Made by a program: the position numbers and the translations under genes
NCBI GenBank assembly: GCA_030141605.1
Contig: JAQGDQ010000163.1
Coordinates: 248,001-312,000 of the forward strand
DNA: 64,000 nucleotides
Direction of reading: 5' to 3'
Source: Tubiluchus corallicola
Taxonomy: Eukaryota; Priapulida; Priapulimorpha; Priapulimorphida; Tubiluchidae
In this document: piece after piece, positions 39,315 to 52,290 of the stretch
Layout: each line of letters opens with the position of its first letter
How positions within the stretch are numbered: position 1 is the stretch's first letter
Notes under the pieces: generated by a model
Told to the model about the DNA's origin: nothing
The model's input: only the letters and a program-made list of their open reading frames with translations
Databases searched by the model: none

Positions 39315-42300
39315 TTAGCTTTGACTGATGTGGACTGTCATTCTGTACTGGTTATTGTTGTCAGTCAGTAAACGACCTAAAACATGAAGTTTTACATTTT
39401 CTAAGTCTCCGATACAAGTAAATTCAGCACCAGTTATGTTCCTTAGGTTTATTAACTTCTCTATAATCTTCTCTATAACACTTTTAGCCTCATCCTCAGA
39501 ATACTGGCCACCATGTGCATGGTTGTTTCTTATTTGCAGGAGCTACAAGTAACAAACTACATGATAATTAACAAAATCAACAGCAAACGCAAAAATTAAT
39601 ATAAAGTAGAATTAGCCCTTTGGCATTAAATTTTATGGATTTTTCAAAATTCCTAATAACAACAATGGCATTGGTTTCATAAATGCCTCAAAATGTCAAT
39701 GAATTTTAAAAAATTCAAATTTCCCAGTGTTCATTAGCAGCCATCATCAGGTAATAAATATGATTTAAAAAAATAATAATCCTTCACGTTAAGATGTTGA
39801 ACCACGAAAATTTAGGAATGTCATTGTCCCTTAGCTTCTTGTTTAGAAAAGTACAAACTGCAGTTAATATTTGGTTGGATTATAAATATGATACAGAATT
39901 GACTTCCTTTCAACAATGTGTTTAATTTAAAAAATGTGGCTTAATTGAAAAAATTCCTTGCAAAACTTGTGATAAAATTTACTTTAGGAAAACAAGCAGA
40001 AATTTAAAGTGCAAATTAGAGAGCATAAGTAAAAGAAACTCAAAAGTGCTTTGGCTATTCACATCAGAGAAACTAACCACAGCAGCACAGCTTTGATTTT
40101 AATAGAGCAAAAATTTTATGAAGATAAATATAAAAACATCATTGGCGTCTCCTTTCAAAAACATCGCTAGAGACGTATAGTTGATGTGACATGTCCTTAT
40201 CTATGGCTAATATTGCAATGTTTGTGATCACTATGATTTCCCTCATTGTTTCGGGGGGCTAATCACCCGGGAGAGGTTATAATACGTCATGGTGATGAAT
40301 AATTATTATGGAAAAAAACGAGTATCTCGGTAGTTTACTAGCAACAGAAGACGACATATCAACACGGAAGATAATGGCAATATCAGTTTATTCAAAACCC
40401 ACAAAAATTTTTGAAAATAGGATAATTTTTTGGAAACAAGAATTAGAATATTCTCAGCCTTAGTTGAAACTTAGTTGTATTTCTGTACAAACTCTGAGCT
40501 CTGGAAATTAAAAGCAAATCATAGAGCTGAAATCGATGCGTTTCAAAGGCAAAACTACAGAGACAATTTGGGTATCAGATGGCCAAGAAAATCTCAAATG
40601 ACGAACTATATGAAAAAAAAGGAAGAACCTTGGACAAGAAAAATAAAAAGGTACTATTTAAGATGAATTGGGCATGTGCTTGGGCTACCCGATACAATCC
40701 AGTGAAGATAGCTCTTCAACAAGCCATAGAATCAGCCAAAAAAACCTGCAGGAGGACAAATGTTAACATATTTAGATTTTGCACGGAAAGATTTAAGCAC
40801 TTCACCACTGATCCTTAGAGACAAATGCACTTGGTGCATTTCTGCGAGTAGGGAATCTTGGCATAGGGAGGTGAACAGAATCATGTGCCTGGACGTATGA
40901 TTCATTGGATGATGATGATAGAAGTTATGCAATAGCGGATTTGCTCTGTTTGAATTCTTATCTAACCTAATGCTCATTTAATAATCGTTTGTTTTAGTAT
41001 TTTTTAACTAATCACTAATGGTAAAGTGTGAAAGAGTTTCAGCAAAAACATTTATTTTACACTTTTTCGGAAATGCTTAGGCATTATATGAAATGCGTAG
41101 GAATTTTTTAAAATGCCAGAATTTCACACATTGCCTGTAACAGCTATACGTGGTGGCACTACTACCCGGCACTACTAATTTTTTAAATGGTTTTTTATTA
41201 ACTAAGATGACTGCCAGTGTACAGTAGAAACATTGATTTTTTTAACAAAAATGATAACAAAATCGTGGATAATGTGGGATATTAATTTATCAAACAAATT
41301 ATATTTATATAAGTATAGAGTTTTTATAATAAATCATTTTTACCATTTTAGCAGGTTCTGTTATACGTTTAAATTTTCCAGTGAATTTCTCAAAATTTAT
41401 TACTAAATTCAGCACAGCACTGGCATCTAGTGGTGCGTCATCTTTTTGCTTGTTCATATAAAACTGTAAAATAAAAACAAAATGCTTATTTTTGCCACAG
41501 TGCTACAATTGTTTATAATTTAATTTCATGCATTTCTCTGTGCAAAACAAACACATATCGTCATGCAATACACACCTTAAAGATGCTGGGAATTTGTTGT
41601 CCTGAGACAGGCCACACATGCCACTCATCGTATGATTTCTTAATGTTTGATAACGCATCTCTGAAACTTTTTGATGTTGGCAACTCTATCTCTGAAAGTC
41701 TCTTCTCAGTAACATTTTTCTTATCCTGTAAAGAAAAAACTTAAATATGTGGTATTAGTTCTATTAGTAGTGACAAAGCCATTTAAAAGTTTGGGTAGGG
41801 CTCCAACAAAAGTTTTCCTCAAAGTCATTGCCTTACTAGTCTGCGGAATCATTAATTGGCTGGTGAAATACAGGAAATCACTTCTGTTCCATTGAGAAAA
41901 TTTTCAATAAAAGAGTCTTGGAACTAAAATAATGCCACTGCGACTGAAGTGCTCCTTACATGGTCATTTTGTTTTAGCCTATATACGGGAACGAGGGCTT
42001 CTTAGCTCATGTATCAACCATATTTGTAAGTTTGCTAATAATACAGCAAATTCTTCAAGAGACATTTTGTCCTATTACGTAATATTGCTGAATCCCAGAA
42101 ACTGCTTCATTAAAGGCAAGAACCAAAGAATATAGTCCTCTGAATAATATTGCTGCTACAAATGGTCAATTTTTTGTAGGAGAGTCAGTTGGTTAGCCTA
42201 ATGGGTATAAAACAATGACGATAGATTACTCTGTCATTACAAAATTACTATGACTCTTTCACTGGCCCATGTGCTGTTGTATAATTTATACTGGTATATA

Positions 42301-45300
42301 ACATAGCTTTTTGCTAAAGGAAGAAAAATGACGAGTCTCTAGTATGAACCCAAATTTATTGTGGAAACCATGCACTGCATGTGCAACCTGCAATCTAACC
42401 AGAGTCCTGGACATTTACTGGAGTGACTGGATCTTAACCCCGCTAAACACGGGATCGTGAAAGACATTGTGGAAGATAAGATGATCTAAGAACATTCTGT
42501 TGATCGGTATTCAAAAGACAAGTTTGTGCGACACCTTCAGGGGTGTATCAAGACTTTTCGACACCCTGGGCCGACTATTTTGTCAGACTAAATAATTACT
42601 TGTTGTGTATTAGAAACACTATTAACCTAGTTTCCAAGAGACCACTATTAATTACATTTACTTGCATAGCGCCTATATTCAAGTCGGCTGCGTAACTGCT
42701 TGTTGTATAATACCTTTCACCTGTTCATTACAGTGGCACTATTATATGACACTTATATTATATATAAGCTTCACACAATAACTGCCTGTGGTGTGTTATA
42801 AAATGCGCCATTTACATGAATATGAAAGTACATGTATACACATTTTCCGAGGAGAATAAGAATTTTTTTTAAAATGTGACGCCCTCAAACTTTGGTGTCC
42901 TAGGCTTTAGCCTAGTTAGCCTATTGGTTAATATGCCCTTGGCAAGATGTGATGGATGATGTTGAGTTCGACTCTGATCTTTTCAAGCCTCCAGTCATAT
43001 TCTTTAAGATTACAAGCAGACGAGGCTTCCACACTTAATACATGTATTGAGGACACATTCTCTATTGATTCAGCAGTTTTCATGTAACAAATTTTGATGT
43101 TCATTATTATTATTAATTATCTTTGCATCCCTAGTAAAAAAACATGTTACACCCTGTAAGTTTATTATTTCGAAATTAATAGTTTAGTTGGGTATGTTTC
43201 AGATTCCATATTTTGCAGTTTGCAGAGCTTACCAAGTCTCCTTTTCGCACATGATTCTGTACCAATACTGATATAAATGCCTTGCAACGTTGACAGCTCG
43301 GGTTCTTTTTACACTCCTCACTTTTACATTCCAAATTACAATTGCCCTTCAAAAAACAATGAATATTATTAAAATTTTTGATAAAAATTGTTACAAAACA
43401 AACAGAAAAAATTAATAATCAACATTTTATAAAAACTGAATTTCTCTTTTTCCACATTTTTCTTATTTTTCCTTAATACATTTTCAAAATTAAATATTGA
43501 AAATACAAATCGTCTATCAAATATATAAACCTAAATATTCTTGTCAGTTTGTATAAAGCAAAATCATTCTTGTTTATAATGTGGGTATAGTTTGTTTATA
43601 AAGACAATAATAATTATTTTTTGTTATGCTAAATATTTTTATTTACTTCTAATACTGATTGTAAAGTGATACTTTTTCTGATTCTGGCTGCTATGGGCTT
43701 TTCCTGTCATTGTTCACAATTAAATACATCGCTAGATATGCCTGCCGTAGATTCAGCATCTTTCTACTGGTCTTGTAATTGCATGCTTTGCGCTCTGACT
43801 ATTTTGAGGCCTTGTAAATGTGTGTAAGTTTGTAACATTGTATTTGTAAGCATCAGAAACAAATAATATATGACGTAGATGGGTTTCGCCCTCCAACCAG
43901 TTAAGTGAATACAGCGTGCATCCAAGTGAACTAAATCGGACAGCTAAAACCTGACCTATGTATTCATTGTTTCTTATTTCGGACTGGCGATTTATTTTGG
44001 GGTATGAAACCTGAAACCGTTTCGTATCATTAGAGGTTTTAGAAACAATGAAAATTCTTTAGTATTTAATGCTTATAAAGTAAATATACAATAATTGGCT
44101 TACTGTGGGTTGAGACGAACTTATAGCAGTCAGATGATGTAGTGTTTATTGGTAGATCAAATAAAAAGTCCTATAAGAACATACTAAACTGATAAAGTGT
44201 ATATAATTATTCTGCAGCACAGTATGACAGTTGTTGAGTTCTCAGTAAGTAAATTCTTTTTCACATCAGTTGTTTAGAGACATATTCTTCTCACGTTACT
44301 TAAATCAGATAACCCTATTTTCATTAGTTTATTATTATTATTATTATTATTACTATTATTATTATTATTACTACTACTACAACTATTTATATTATTATTG
44401 TTATCATTATTAACATCATTTATTTTCGAACACGCATTTACAGTTAAGTTACATAAGTGGTTCAGTTAAAAGAAATTAGTAGGCTCGCAGTAAAAGTAAA
44501 AATAAATGCTAAACACTGACAACAACAACAACAAAAAACAAGCACGGATATTATCTACATACAAGAAGACAAAGCAATTAATTTAAAAAGACACTATACA
44601 TGTTCTAACACTTCTCTCAATTGATACTTTGCTAAAAAAATTAAAATTCTTGTTTTCAATTCAAGTAAAATCTTTTGCTAAGTGTAATCTTTTGCTTTCT
44701 TTTGCAGAAAACCTTTCTTGCTTTATGAGGGTTGAGGAGTAATTAACTGGTCTGACCTGGCTTCCTTCGGGTACTGATCCAGATTGATCTTTTAGTTTTT
44801 CCTTGATCTCTAATAGCAACTCTTCGTAAAACTTTGGAATATTTTCTAAAAGAATAAACGATGTAAAAAGCTTTAAAAGGTTTCAAATATTAAAGTTTGT
44901 TTATTAACTTTGCCAAGAAGGATAAGTGTATCGTCAACTTAACTAGATTGTCTAGAATAAAAGAAGATTAAATGAGAAATAGTTAGATTTTTTAGAAAAT
45001 GTGAATTGTAACTGTCACTCGTTCACAATAAAAAAACGAACTAATTCTCCAACAGGTAAAGCAAAAATATAAATACTTTGGCAAAACATGTAAAACAATG
45101 GCACGTTTGTTCATATTAGCAAGATAGTTATAATTATGATACATTTTAGAATTATATAATCATTACATTATACTGTTATAATTAATATAACACGTCATGT
45201 AGTATTACGTCAGGTGAACGTACAATAGCCAAGAGCGCACGCGACGAAGATAAGCGAAACTGGGCCTGATTAGTAAAAGAATGGGCTAATCTCCGGCTGC

Positions 45301-45624
45301 TTTTCTCATTGGTGACGGGTGCATATGTTTATCATCAAAATACATCTGCCATTTCAGTCTCATCATGAGAATTGTCATTGATAATGAGTAAATTTTTACC
45401 CTGAAACTAGCTTGGGTAACCACTTACAAATGTGCTGAAATGCATAACAAAAAGTATAAATTTACATAGTACTAATCATTATCTTGAGCGTATTCGTAAG
45501 CATGCCGAATTAACTCACCATTTACGATATGTTCCTTTATCCCAGCTACAGCCATATCCAACGCCTTTGCTACTTTCAAATTATTTCCGTAATCCTTACT
45601 CTTTGAGTGACTAACTTCCACCAT
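39315..45624 (-). CDS. HEPN-like (R-x4-H) protein, adjacent to STING-A
   Basis: Six minus-strand exons: 45519-45624 (ATG at 45624), 44757-44845, 43233-43346, 41576-41725, 41344-41463, 39315-39542 (ending in TAA). All borders fit GT..AG and all phases agree (1, 0, 0, 0, 0), giving 268 residues. Residues about 68-86 hold a cysteine cluster, C-x3-C-x4-C-x5-C-x2-C, which may bind metal. The C-terminal part is helical and contains LLQIRNNHAHGGQYS: R-N-N-H-A-H is an R-x4-H motif with a polar residue after Arg, the signature of HEPN RNase domains, and is followed by a charged helix (EKIIEKLINL) as in DZIP3-type and bacterial HEPN families. The HEPN call rests on this motif and the helical context. 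The last exon may instead donate to STING-A (see findings). Other possibility: an unrelated helical adaptor. Confidence 0.6.
39930..40180 (+). mobile_element. Penelope-like element GIY-YIG endonuclease relic
   Basis: In one plus frame the sequence reads KIPCKTCDKIYFRKTSRNLK, the C-x2-C plus IYFGKT-type start of the GIY-YIG endonuclease found in Penelope-like retroelements (G replaced by R here). A shifted frame continues LAIHIRETNHSS and FYEDKYKNIIGV. Frameshifts make it inactive. It lies in the HEPN-gene intron on the opposite strand. Confidence 0.65.
40470..40890 (+). mobile_element. LINE C-terminal fragment
   Basis: The frame SELWKLKANHRAEIDAFQRQ then NYRDNLGIRWPRK matches the segment following reverse transcriptase in a group of invertebrate LINEs (pattern E.WT...A.IDAF.RK.LR..LGI.WP.K). 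A second frame continues through a GHVLGL-type motif. Two stops and a frameshift mark it as dead. It lies in the same intron as the Penelope relic. Confidence 0.6.
42530..42640. repeat. Dispersed repeat shared with 48920-49050
   Basis: GGGTGTATCAAGAC..TT.CGAC.CCC..GGC and later TAATTACTTGTTGTGT occur at both sites, here and near 48926-49040, in the same orientation. No coding content. The family is unknown; it is probably a small interspersed repeat. Confidence 0.6.
42900..42990 (+). repeat. tRNA-derived SINE head
   Basis: A-box-like TTAGCCTATTGGTTAATATG and B-box-like GAGTTCGACTC (near 42964) are spaced as in a tRNA-like Pol III promoter. A related A-box-like stretch occurs near 42189 (GTTGGTTAGCCTAATGG). 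Neither forms a sound cloverleaf. Confidence 0.5.
44328..44415. repeat. (ATT)n-type trinucleotide repeat
   Basis: TTA/ATT units with interspersed ACT units cover the stretch. It lies in the intron between the second and third HEPN-gene exons. Confidence 0.9.
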
Positions 45625-45768
45625 TATCTTTTTGTTGCTGACACAGAGTTGACTGTAGTTGAAGCAAAGCTTATAATTATGAAAATAGAGAAATTTAGAA
45701 ACGTAATTAGCAATAGTAAATGTTTAGCCCCCATATGGTTTCCAGTTCGAAATGGGCTTAAATACGCT

Positions 45769-46480
45769 TAAGCAAGATAACGTATCAAACTTCCTAGAAT
45801 TGAAAACATAGCCCGCAGAATCGTAGATTCCTTTACATCATCTAAAAACATTCAGTGTTATATCAGTCAAATATAATCAACTATTTTGATTGTCTCTCAT
45901 CGCGCACACGCAAGATGTACTGCAACATATTCTCGTGCTCAAACAGTTTTCAACATTTTATAAATCCAGTCTAATTCAATTCAGCTATGACTCAGATCCT
46001 TAATTACTACAAGTCTAAAATAAAATACGTTCACACATTAAACTTTAGTGCGCTGATTTGTAATGCTTCGTTATTGCGATACCAAAAACCCCTTTAGTGT
46101 AGTTATAACAGTTTCCATATTCATTTTTTTGGAAGAACGGTTAAAAGAGTAAGTAACGCTTTTTGTAAACAATAAGGAAAACAACACACATGTGTTGACA
46201 TATATAAATATAAATAATACCTCACAGTATTTTCCAGTGTTGTAACTTGCATATATTAGTCGAACTGCACCATGTTTACATTTTACCCACAACGAACATA
46301 TAAGTCTTATAACTGTCTTGCAGACTTGTGCTGCTCGTGTCAGCTAACAGCACAGATAAAACTTCAGTTCAAACTTCGAAGTCCACTATAGATATGTTAT
46401 GCGGCAGATATACTCTCTTGGTAAATTTATGTGGGTGGTGAACAGTTCAAAGCTCATGTGCTGGTATTGGCTGCCATAAT
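45769..46480. repeat. Segmental duplication, copy 1 (upstream of the HEPN gene)
   Basis: From 'aagcaagataacgtatca' onward this block is nearly identical to 49793-50350 plus 52134-52290. It begins 145 bases upstream of the HEPN ATG, so it probably includes that gene's promoter. A third partial copy is split at 46494-46508 and 48157-48330. A 73-residue minus frame at 46071-46292 is not retained intact in the second copy. Confidence 0.9.
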
Positions 46481-46503
46481 TATAAGTTTACAGACTTGCG
46501 CTG

Positions 46504-46507
<4 letters not shown>

Positions 46508-46586
<79 letters not shown>

Positions 46587-48157
46587 ATCTTTATTTGCCA
46601 TTAAAATACATTGATAATCACTGATAAAAACTTTACAGAGATAATCAATTAGTGTTAGTTAATAAAAACTTACACTGCTGAAGGCAAATGCGTCAGTGCA
46701 ATCTAAACTACTGTGCAGTAATGGAAATTAACGACGAATAAAATCAAACATATTTACAACTATGCACAAAAAATGAAAAAAAACTATGATTTAATTAATA
46801 TGGCCGTGGATATATGAATTCTGAATTAGTGTGTATGTTGTCATACTGGTGTGATGGTATTTCATATCTGGTTAATATTAGTGATTTTGATTTTGTTTTA
46901 AATGCTGATAGGTTCTTGATTTGTTTAACCTGTAATGGTAGAGAACTCCAAAGTAGAATTGCTTGTTTGATTACAGAGTTCATTCCATAGTGGGTATTTG
47001 TCCTAATTTGTTTTAGATTGCTTGTTCTGGAATTAACGATAGGATTTGGAAAAAAGGTAAATCTGCTATTCTGGAATGGCTTGCTGATGTTGTTAATGTA
47101 TTTAAATATAAAAAGTAGAGTAAAATATTCTTTGTGTGCTTCAATGATTGGGAATTTTAAAGTTTTTCTCAAGTTAGTTGTTGAAGCTTTGAATTTTTGT
47201 CTACCTGCCTTATGTTTGTATGAGTACCAAGCTATCAATCTCAACGCATAGTTTTCAAGGAGATTTAATTTTAAGTAATTTTCTCTTTTGGTTTTTAGAA
47301 GTAGCGTACAACATCCATATAAGAAGTGTGGAAGAACTAAAGTTTTATATATTAGTGTTTAGTTTCCTTTGTTAGTTGCCCTTTAACTTGTCGGAGATAT
47401 GATGTGCTAGATGCCATTTTTGTGTATATGTTATTAAAGTGTTCATCCCATGATAGATTATTGTCTACCTGTATGCCCAGGAATTTAACATTATTAGTTT
47501 GTTTGATTACAGCATTATCTATTGTCAAAGTGGTTGATGATGCATCATTAGTATTTAATGAGGGTGACAGTATCATGAATTCTGTTTTGTCATTATTCAT
47601 TTTTAGCTTGTAATGACTAAATGCCATATTTATATTTTTTATATCTTCTTCTAAATAATTTTTTGCAGTTTGGATATTTTCATGGGCTATGTAGATTGTA
47701 GTGTCATCAGCGTATTGCGTTATTTGTGAGTGTTGTAATACACTGTATATGTTGTTTATATATATAGGCAAAATAATAACGGACCTAGTAGTGTTCCTTG
47801 CAGTATACCTCTGTTTAACGTGGCCCAGTCAGAAAAGTTGGTTGTATATAACTTTACTCGTTATTGTCTATCTTTGAGATAATTTTGTATCAGTTTTAAT
47901 GATATTGAATCTAATCCGATTTGTTTTAAATTATCGTAAAGTAGTTCGTGATTAATGCAATCGAATGCTTTACTTAAATCCAAAAATGCCACTAAAATGT
48001 ATTGCTTGTTGTCGAAACTATGTCTCCAATTTTCTGTTGTGTGTATTAGGGCATCAATGGTTGAATGGAGTTTACGGAAGCCAAACTGATGTTTTGATAA
48101 AAGTTCATGTTTATTTACATATGAATTTATCTGATCATAAATAATCCTTTTCCTCAT
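46508..48157 (-). mobile_element. 5'-truncated non-LTR retrotransposon with (TA)n tail
   Basis: Read on the minus strand, frames give KHQFGFRKLHSTIDALIHT, FLDLSKAFDCINHELLYDNL, then QYADDTTIYIA and VKFLGIQVDNNLSWDEHF: fingers, palm and catalytic YADD of a CR1/Jockey-type reverse transcriptase. A C-terminal segment with LLWSSLPLQVKQIKNLSAFK follows. The frame is split into three pieces (48172-47861, 47771-47352, 47244-46795). The 3' end has AATAAAG then a (TA)n tract at 46508-46582, which is thus probably the element's own tail. It interrupts the third copy of the duplicated block. Confidence 0.85.
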
Positions 48158-48330
48158 GTCAGCTAACAGCACAGATGAAACTTCAGTTCAAACTTCCAAG
48201 TCCATTATAGATATGTTATGTGGCAGATAAACTCTCCTGGTAAAATTACATGTGTGGTGAACAGTTTAAAGCTCATGCAGATTAATTTTAAGTGTGCTGG
48301 TATTGGTTGTCACTGTAAAATTTACCCAAA

Positions 48331-49440
48331 CCAGACTTGTGGACATTTATCGAGGCAACCTCATCTAGCTTCGGTGGGAGTTTGTTCCAATCATTAACAA
48401 CTCCATGTTACATAATTTTAACTGTCTAGTGGCGCTAGCTCACAAGCTCGATCCGGCATACTTGGGCAAAAATTCTTTGTTAGTAGACCACTCCAGCACA
48501 AATTTGTACCTCCCCCGCCTCTATAACAACCAACTAACTAGGTCAAAATCAAATTACAGAATTCAGGTGAGAAGTCAACCTGGCGCATAAATTAGAATCT
48601 GCAGGCGGGTCATGTGTAGACATCACTTATATTTAGCGCAATTTTTTTAAGATTCAGTTAAGCTTACGTCAAAATAAATGCTCATTAAGTACAGTTTGTT
48701 TACATGCAAAAATATGCTTGTATAAGTGTACTAATAAAACACCTGTGGCTAAATCCACAGACAAGTCTTGATAAATAATTTATTTATTGATGGGCTTAAA
48801 TTAATTGATTTTATATAGGCCTAGGTGTCAAAGGCGATCATTTTATACCGTTAAATATATGGGCTCAGCTTCATAGAATCTTTGTATGTAATAATGCATA
48901 CATCATACAGGTATATGAGTGTGTGCATGGGTGTATCAAGACGTTACGACGCCCTAGGCTGGCAGTTCAGTCCAACTCATCTCTACTACTGTATTGATTA
49001 TTTATATATGAAGCACTGTATGCAATTACTTGTTGTGTGCATGCGTGCATGTGCGAATTATTTATATACAAACCTACAATGTAATATATGTGTAATTATA
49101 TATATTAATTGCAGAGCACGTAAATGGGTGCAATTTTTTATGTGTCAAATTCGCTACCTAGCATTGGAGTAAAACGACCAAAAAACAAATGGCAGAACCT
49201 TCAAGAAAAGGAAAAGTAGGATATCTCTTTTTGTCTCTGTCTCTCTCCCTCCCTCCCTTTCACTGTTTCTCTTCCTCTCCCTCTCTCTCTTTCTTTCTCT
49301 CTCCCTTCCTCTCTTTCTCTCTAAGAGAGGTAGGGAGAGAAAAATCAATAAAAAATGCATTACTTTTTTACATAGTAGGCAGCCCATCACACTATTCACA
49401 CAGTCAGCTAACCTCTTTCCTAAGGAAGAACAATAAAATT
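48331..49440. other. Non-genic stretch between repeats
   Basis: No gene is recognised. It contains the dispersed repeat also seen at 42530 (here 48920-49050) and a CT-rich tract at 49223-49322 that ends in an inverted piece, CTCTCTAAGAGAG. Confidence 0.5.
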
Positions 49441-49451
49441 TTACTTACAAG

Positions 49452-49742
49452 AAAACTGAAAAAGTATTCGCAAGTACATAATACAAATTTATTGCTACAA
49501 TTTTTTTCCTTTTCATGAAATGTTTTTAGTTTTTTTAAACCAACAATTGCTTTTAATTGAGATATTCTTTTGTTAAAAACGCAAAAGTGATTTTGGCTTA
49601 TCGAAATTGCGCGTATGCCAACAATATCGGTGAACTTAAGAATATTATTATTACAGTCAATGCGCCGCTCAAAATTTTTTAATGATTCGCCGTTTGATTG
49701 CGCCAGCATAGCCGCTAATCGCAAAAACGAAATACGTAACAA
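49452..49742 (-). other. Uncharacterised minus-strand frame at the end of duplicated block
   Basis: A frame of about 97 codons starts MLRISFLRLAAMLAQSN and reaches a donor-like CTT|GTAAGT. It lies 51 bases from the end of the second copy of the HEPN-promoter block, in the position and orientation that the HEPN first exon has at the first copy. No homology recognised, and composition alone does not show that it is coding. Confidence 0.2.
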
Positions 49743-49792
49743 TAGAATTTCGTCACTTCCTCTTTGTACACTTTGTGTATACTGGCGCTAAA

Positions 49793-52290
49793 GCAAGATA
49801 ACGTATCAAGCTTCCTAGAACTGAAAACATAGCCCGCAGAATCGTAGATTCTTTTACATCATCTAAAAAATTCAGTGTTATATCTGTCCAATATTATCAA
49901 CTATTTTCATTGTCTCTCACCGCGCACACGCAAGATGTACTGCAACATATTCTCGTGCTCAAACAGTTTTCAACATTTTATAAATCCAGTCTAATTCAAT
50001 CCAGCTATGACTCAGATCCTTAATTACTACAAGTCTAAAATAAAATATGTTCACATATTAAACTTTAGTGCGCTGATTTGTTATGCTTCATTATCGCAAT
50101 GCCAAAAAACTCTTTAATGTAGTTATAACAGTTTCCATATTCCTTTTCTTTTCTAGTTAGAAGAATGGTTAAAAGAGTAAGTAACATTTTTTGTGAAGAA
50201 TAAGGAAAACTTCATACATGTATACATGTGTTCACAAATATAAATAATACCTTACAGCATTTTCCAGTGTTGTAACTTGCATATATTAGTCGAACTGCAC
50301 CATGTTTACATTTTACCCACAACGAACATATAAGTCTTATAACTGTCTTGGTATTATATAACTTATAACTATAACTTGGTAAGTCTATAACTTATTACTA
50401 TGGTATCAGGGGACGTCCTCTTGCGCTTTTCACGTCTTACCTTACTAATAGAAAACAGTTTACGTCTATTGACTCATCGGAATTTAAACTTGCTGATATA
50501 ATCTGTGGTGTCCCACAGGGTTCTACATTGGGTCCATTGTTATTTCTTTTATATATTAACGATCTGCCATCTTGTTCGCAATTTAACACCAGATTGTTTG
50601 CAGACGATACAAACTTATTTTTATCACACCAAAACATTAGAACATTCAGTAAATGTGGAACTGGACAATATTAATAAATGGATGCAAGCAAATAAGCTAT
50701 CGATAAATTATAAAAAAAACAAAATATATGTTAATTGGAAACAAGCAACATAACAATAGTTTAAACATAAATATGGGAGGTTGTACTATTCAATCTACAC
50801 AAGAAATCAAATATCTTGGTATATTTATAGATAGTAGAATTACTTGGAAAACACATGTTCAGCATATAGTCAACAAAATTAGCAAATTAAGTGGAGTATT
50901 AGCTAGAATACTACACTACATAAATGTAGATGCACTACGGCTCTTATATTCTTCTCTTGTCATGCCATATCTGAGCTATGGCATTCTCGCCTCGGGTAGT
51001 GCTTCAGCATCGGTCTTAAAATCATTGGTTTCTAAACAAAACAAGATTATCAAACTTATAACATTTACTAGCAAAAGGGAACATGTAACACCTTTGTATT
51101 TGCAACTAAATCTACTAAAAGTACATGATCTGTATAAATTAGAATTGCTCAAGTTTGTACATAAATTCAAAAATAATTCACTTCCAGATCTGTTCAGCAA
51201 TTTTTATACTTTAGCATGTCACATGCATCACCACTCTACTAGGTTTGCTACAACCCAATCTGATTTTATTGAAAGATTTAACTCATCTAAAGGCCAGAAT
51301 TCTTTAAAACACCAAGGATCTTTGCTGTGGAATTCATTACCAGACCAGTTAAAGTCCAGTAACTACAAAAAGTTAATTTTAAACTATAAAAAACAACTTA
51401 TTGCAGGATACAAATAAATGAGACATTTTGCTTATATACTTGTAATACTATACGTATTTTTTTCATTGCTACGACACTTAAAGATTTTGTTTAAGTTTTT
51501 GTTATATTTTGATTTCATTTTGTCTGATTTACAGTTGAAATAGTTTTTCGATGGTTTAATTTATTATATTTTCTTTCTCAACAAATTCAGTCATTGATGT
51601 TATTATTACAACATTTCAGTTTTGTTTTTTCTTATTTGCTTCTGTTTCTTGTTTTGTTTTGTATGATTTATATTTGCCTTATTTTTCCTTGGTTTAATCT
51701 ATTATATTTTTTTCTCGACAGCTTTGGTTGATCATTCTACTGTTTTTTGTTTTTTGCAGGATTTTTTAGTTAATGCTCAAATTATGCATTTTCTTTTATC
51801 TTAAAAATCTCAAGTTATTTTTATTGTGTTTGCTTCGCATGATTCACAGTATTTTAGAATTGTAAATCTTTCGTTATTTAAACTATATGTTCTACAGTAT
51901 TACGATACCTATCATTCAATTGCCAAATTAACACACATCAACCGAATACAAATTTAAATTGATAGCGATGCCATAATTAAGTTTATTTAATCATAACTAT
52001 TTAAGGGTGGCTGACTTGATAACCTACGGGTTCTTTGCTGCTCTTCTACTTTGCTTCAAAATATTGCGTGTATTCTTTATACTGTATTTTTATCGTTCTA
52101 ACGGAGATAATAAATAATTGAATTGAATTGAATCTTGCAGACTTGTGCTGCTCGTGTCAGCTAACAGCACAGATAAAATTTCAGTTCAAACTTCGAAGTC
52201 CACTATAGATATGTTATGCGGCAGATATACTCTCTTGGTAAATTCATGTGGGTGGTGAACAGTTCAAAGCTCATGCGCTGGTAACAATAG
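49793..52290. repeat. Segmental duplication, copy 2, split by a LINE
   Basis: 49793-50350 and 52134-52290 together match copy 1 (45769-46480) with few differences. The LINE at 50351-52133 interrupts the match exactly at GTCTTG, and CTTG is present on both sides. Therefore the duplication predates that insertion. Confidence 0.9.
50351..52133 (+). mobile_element. 5'-truncated CR1/L2-like retrotransposon
   Basis: Plus frames give YYGIRGRPLALFTSYLTNRK, CGVPQGSTLGPLLFLLYIND, LFADDTNLF (catalytic FADD), then after a frameshift INKWMQANKLSINYKK and a 229-codon frame at 50728-51417 with EIKYLGIFIDSRITWKTH and SLLWNSLPDQLKSS. The 3' UTR of about 700 bases ends in TTGAATTGAATTGAAT, a tandem tail used by this group. 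A target duplication CTTG flanks it (50347-50350, 52134-52137). The frameshifts make it inactive. Confidence 0.88.

Noticed and set aside
46071-46292. 73-codon minus frame upstream of the HEPN gene
   Set aside because: Lies in the duplicated block and is not kept open in the second copy.
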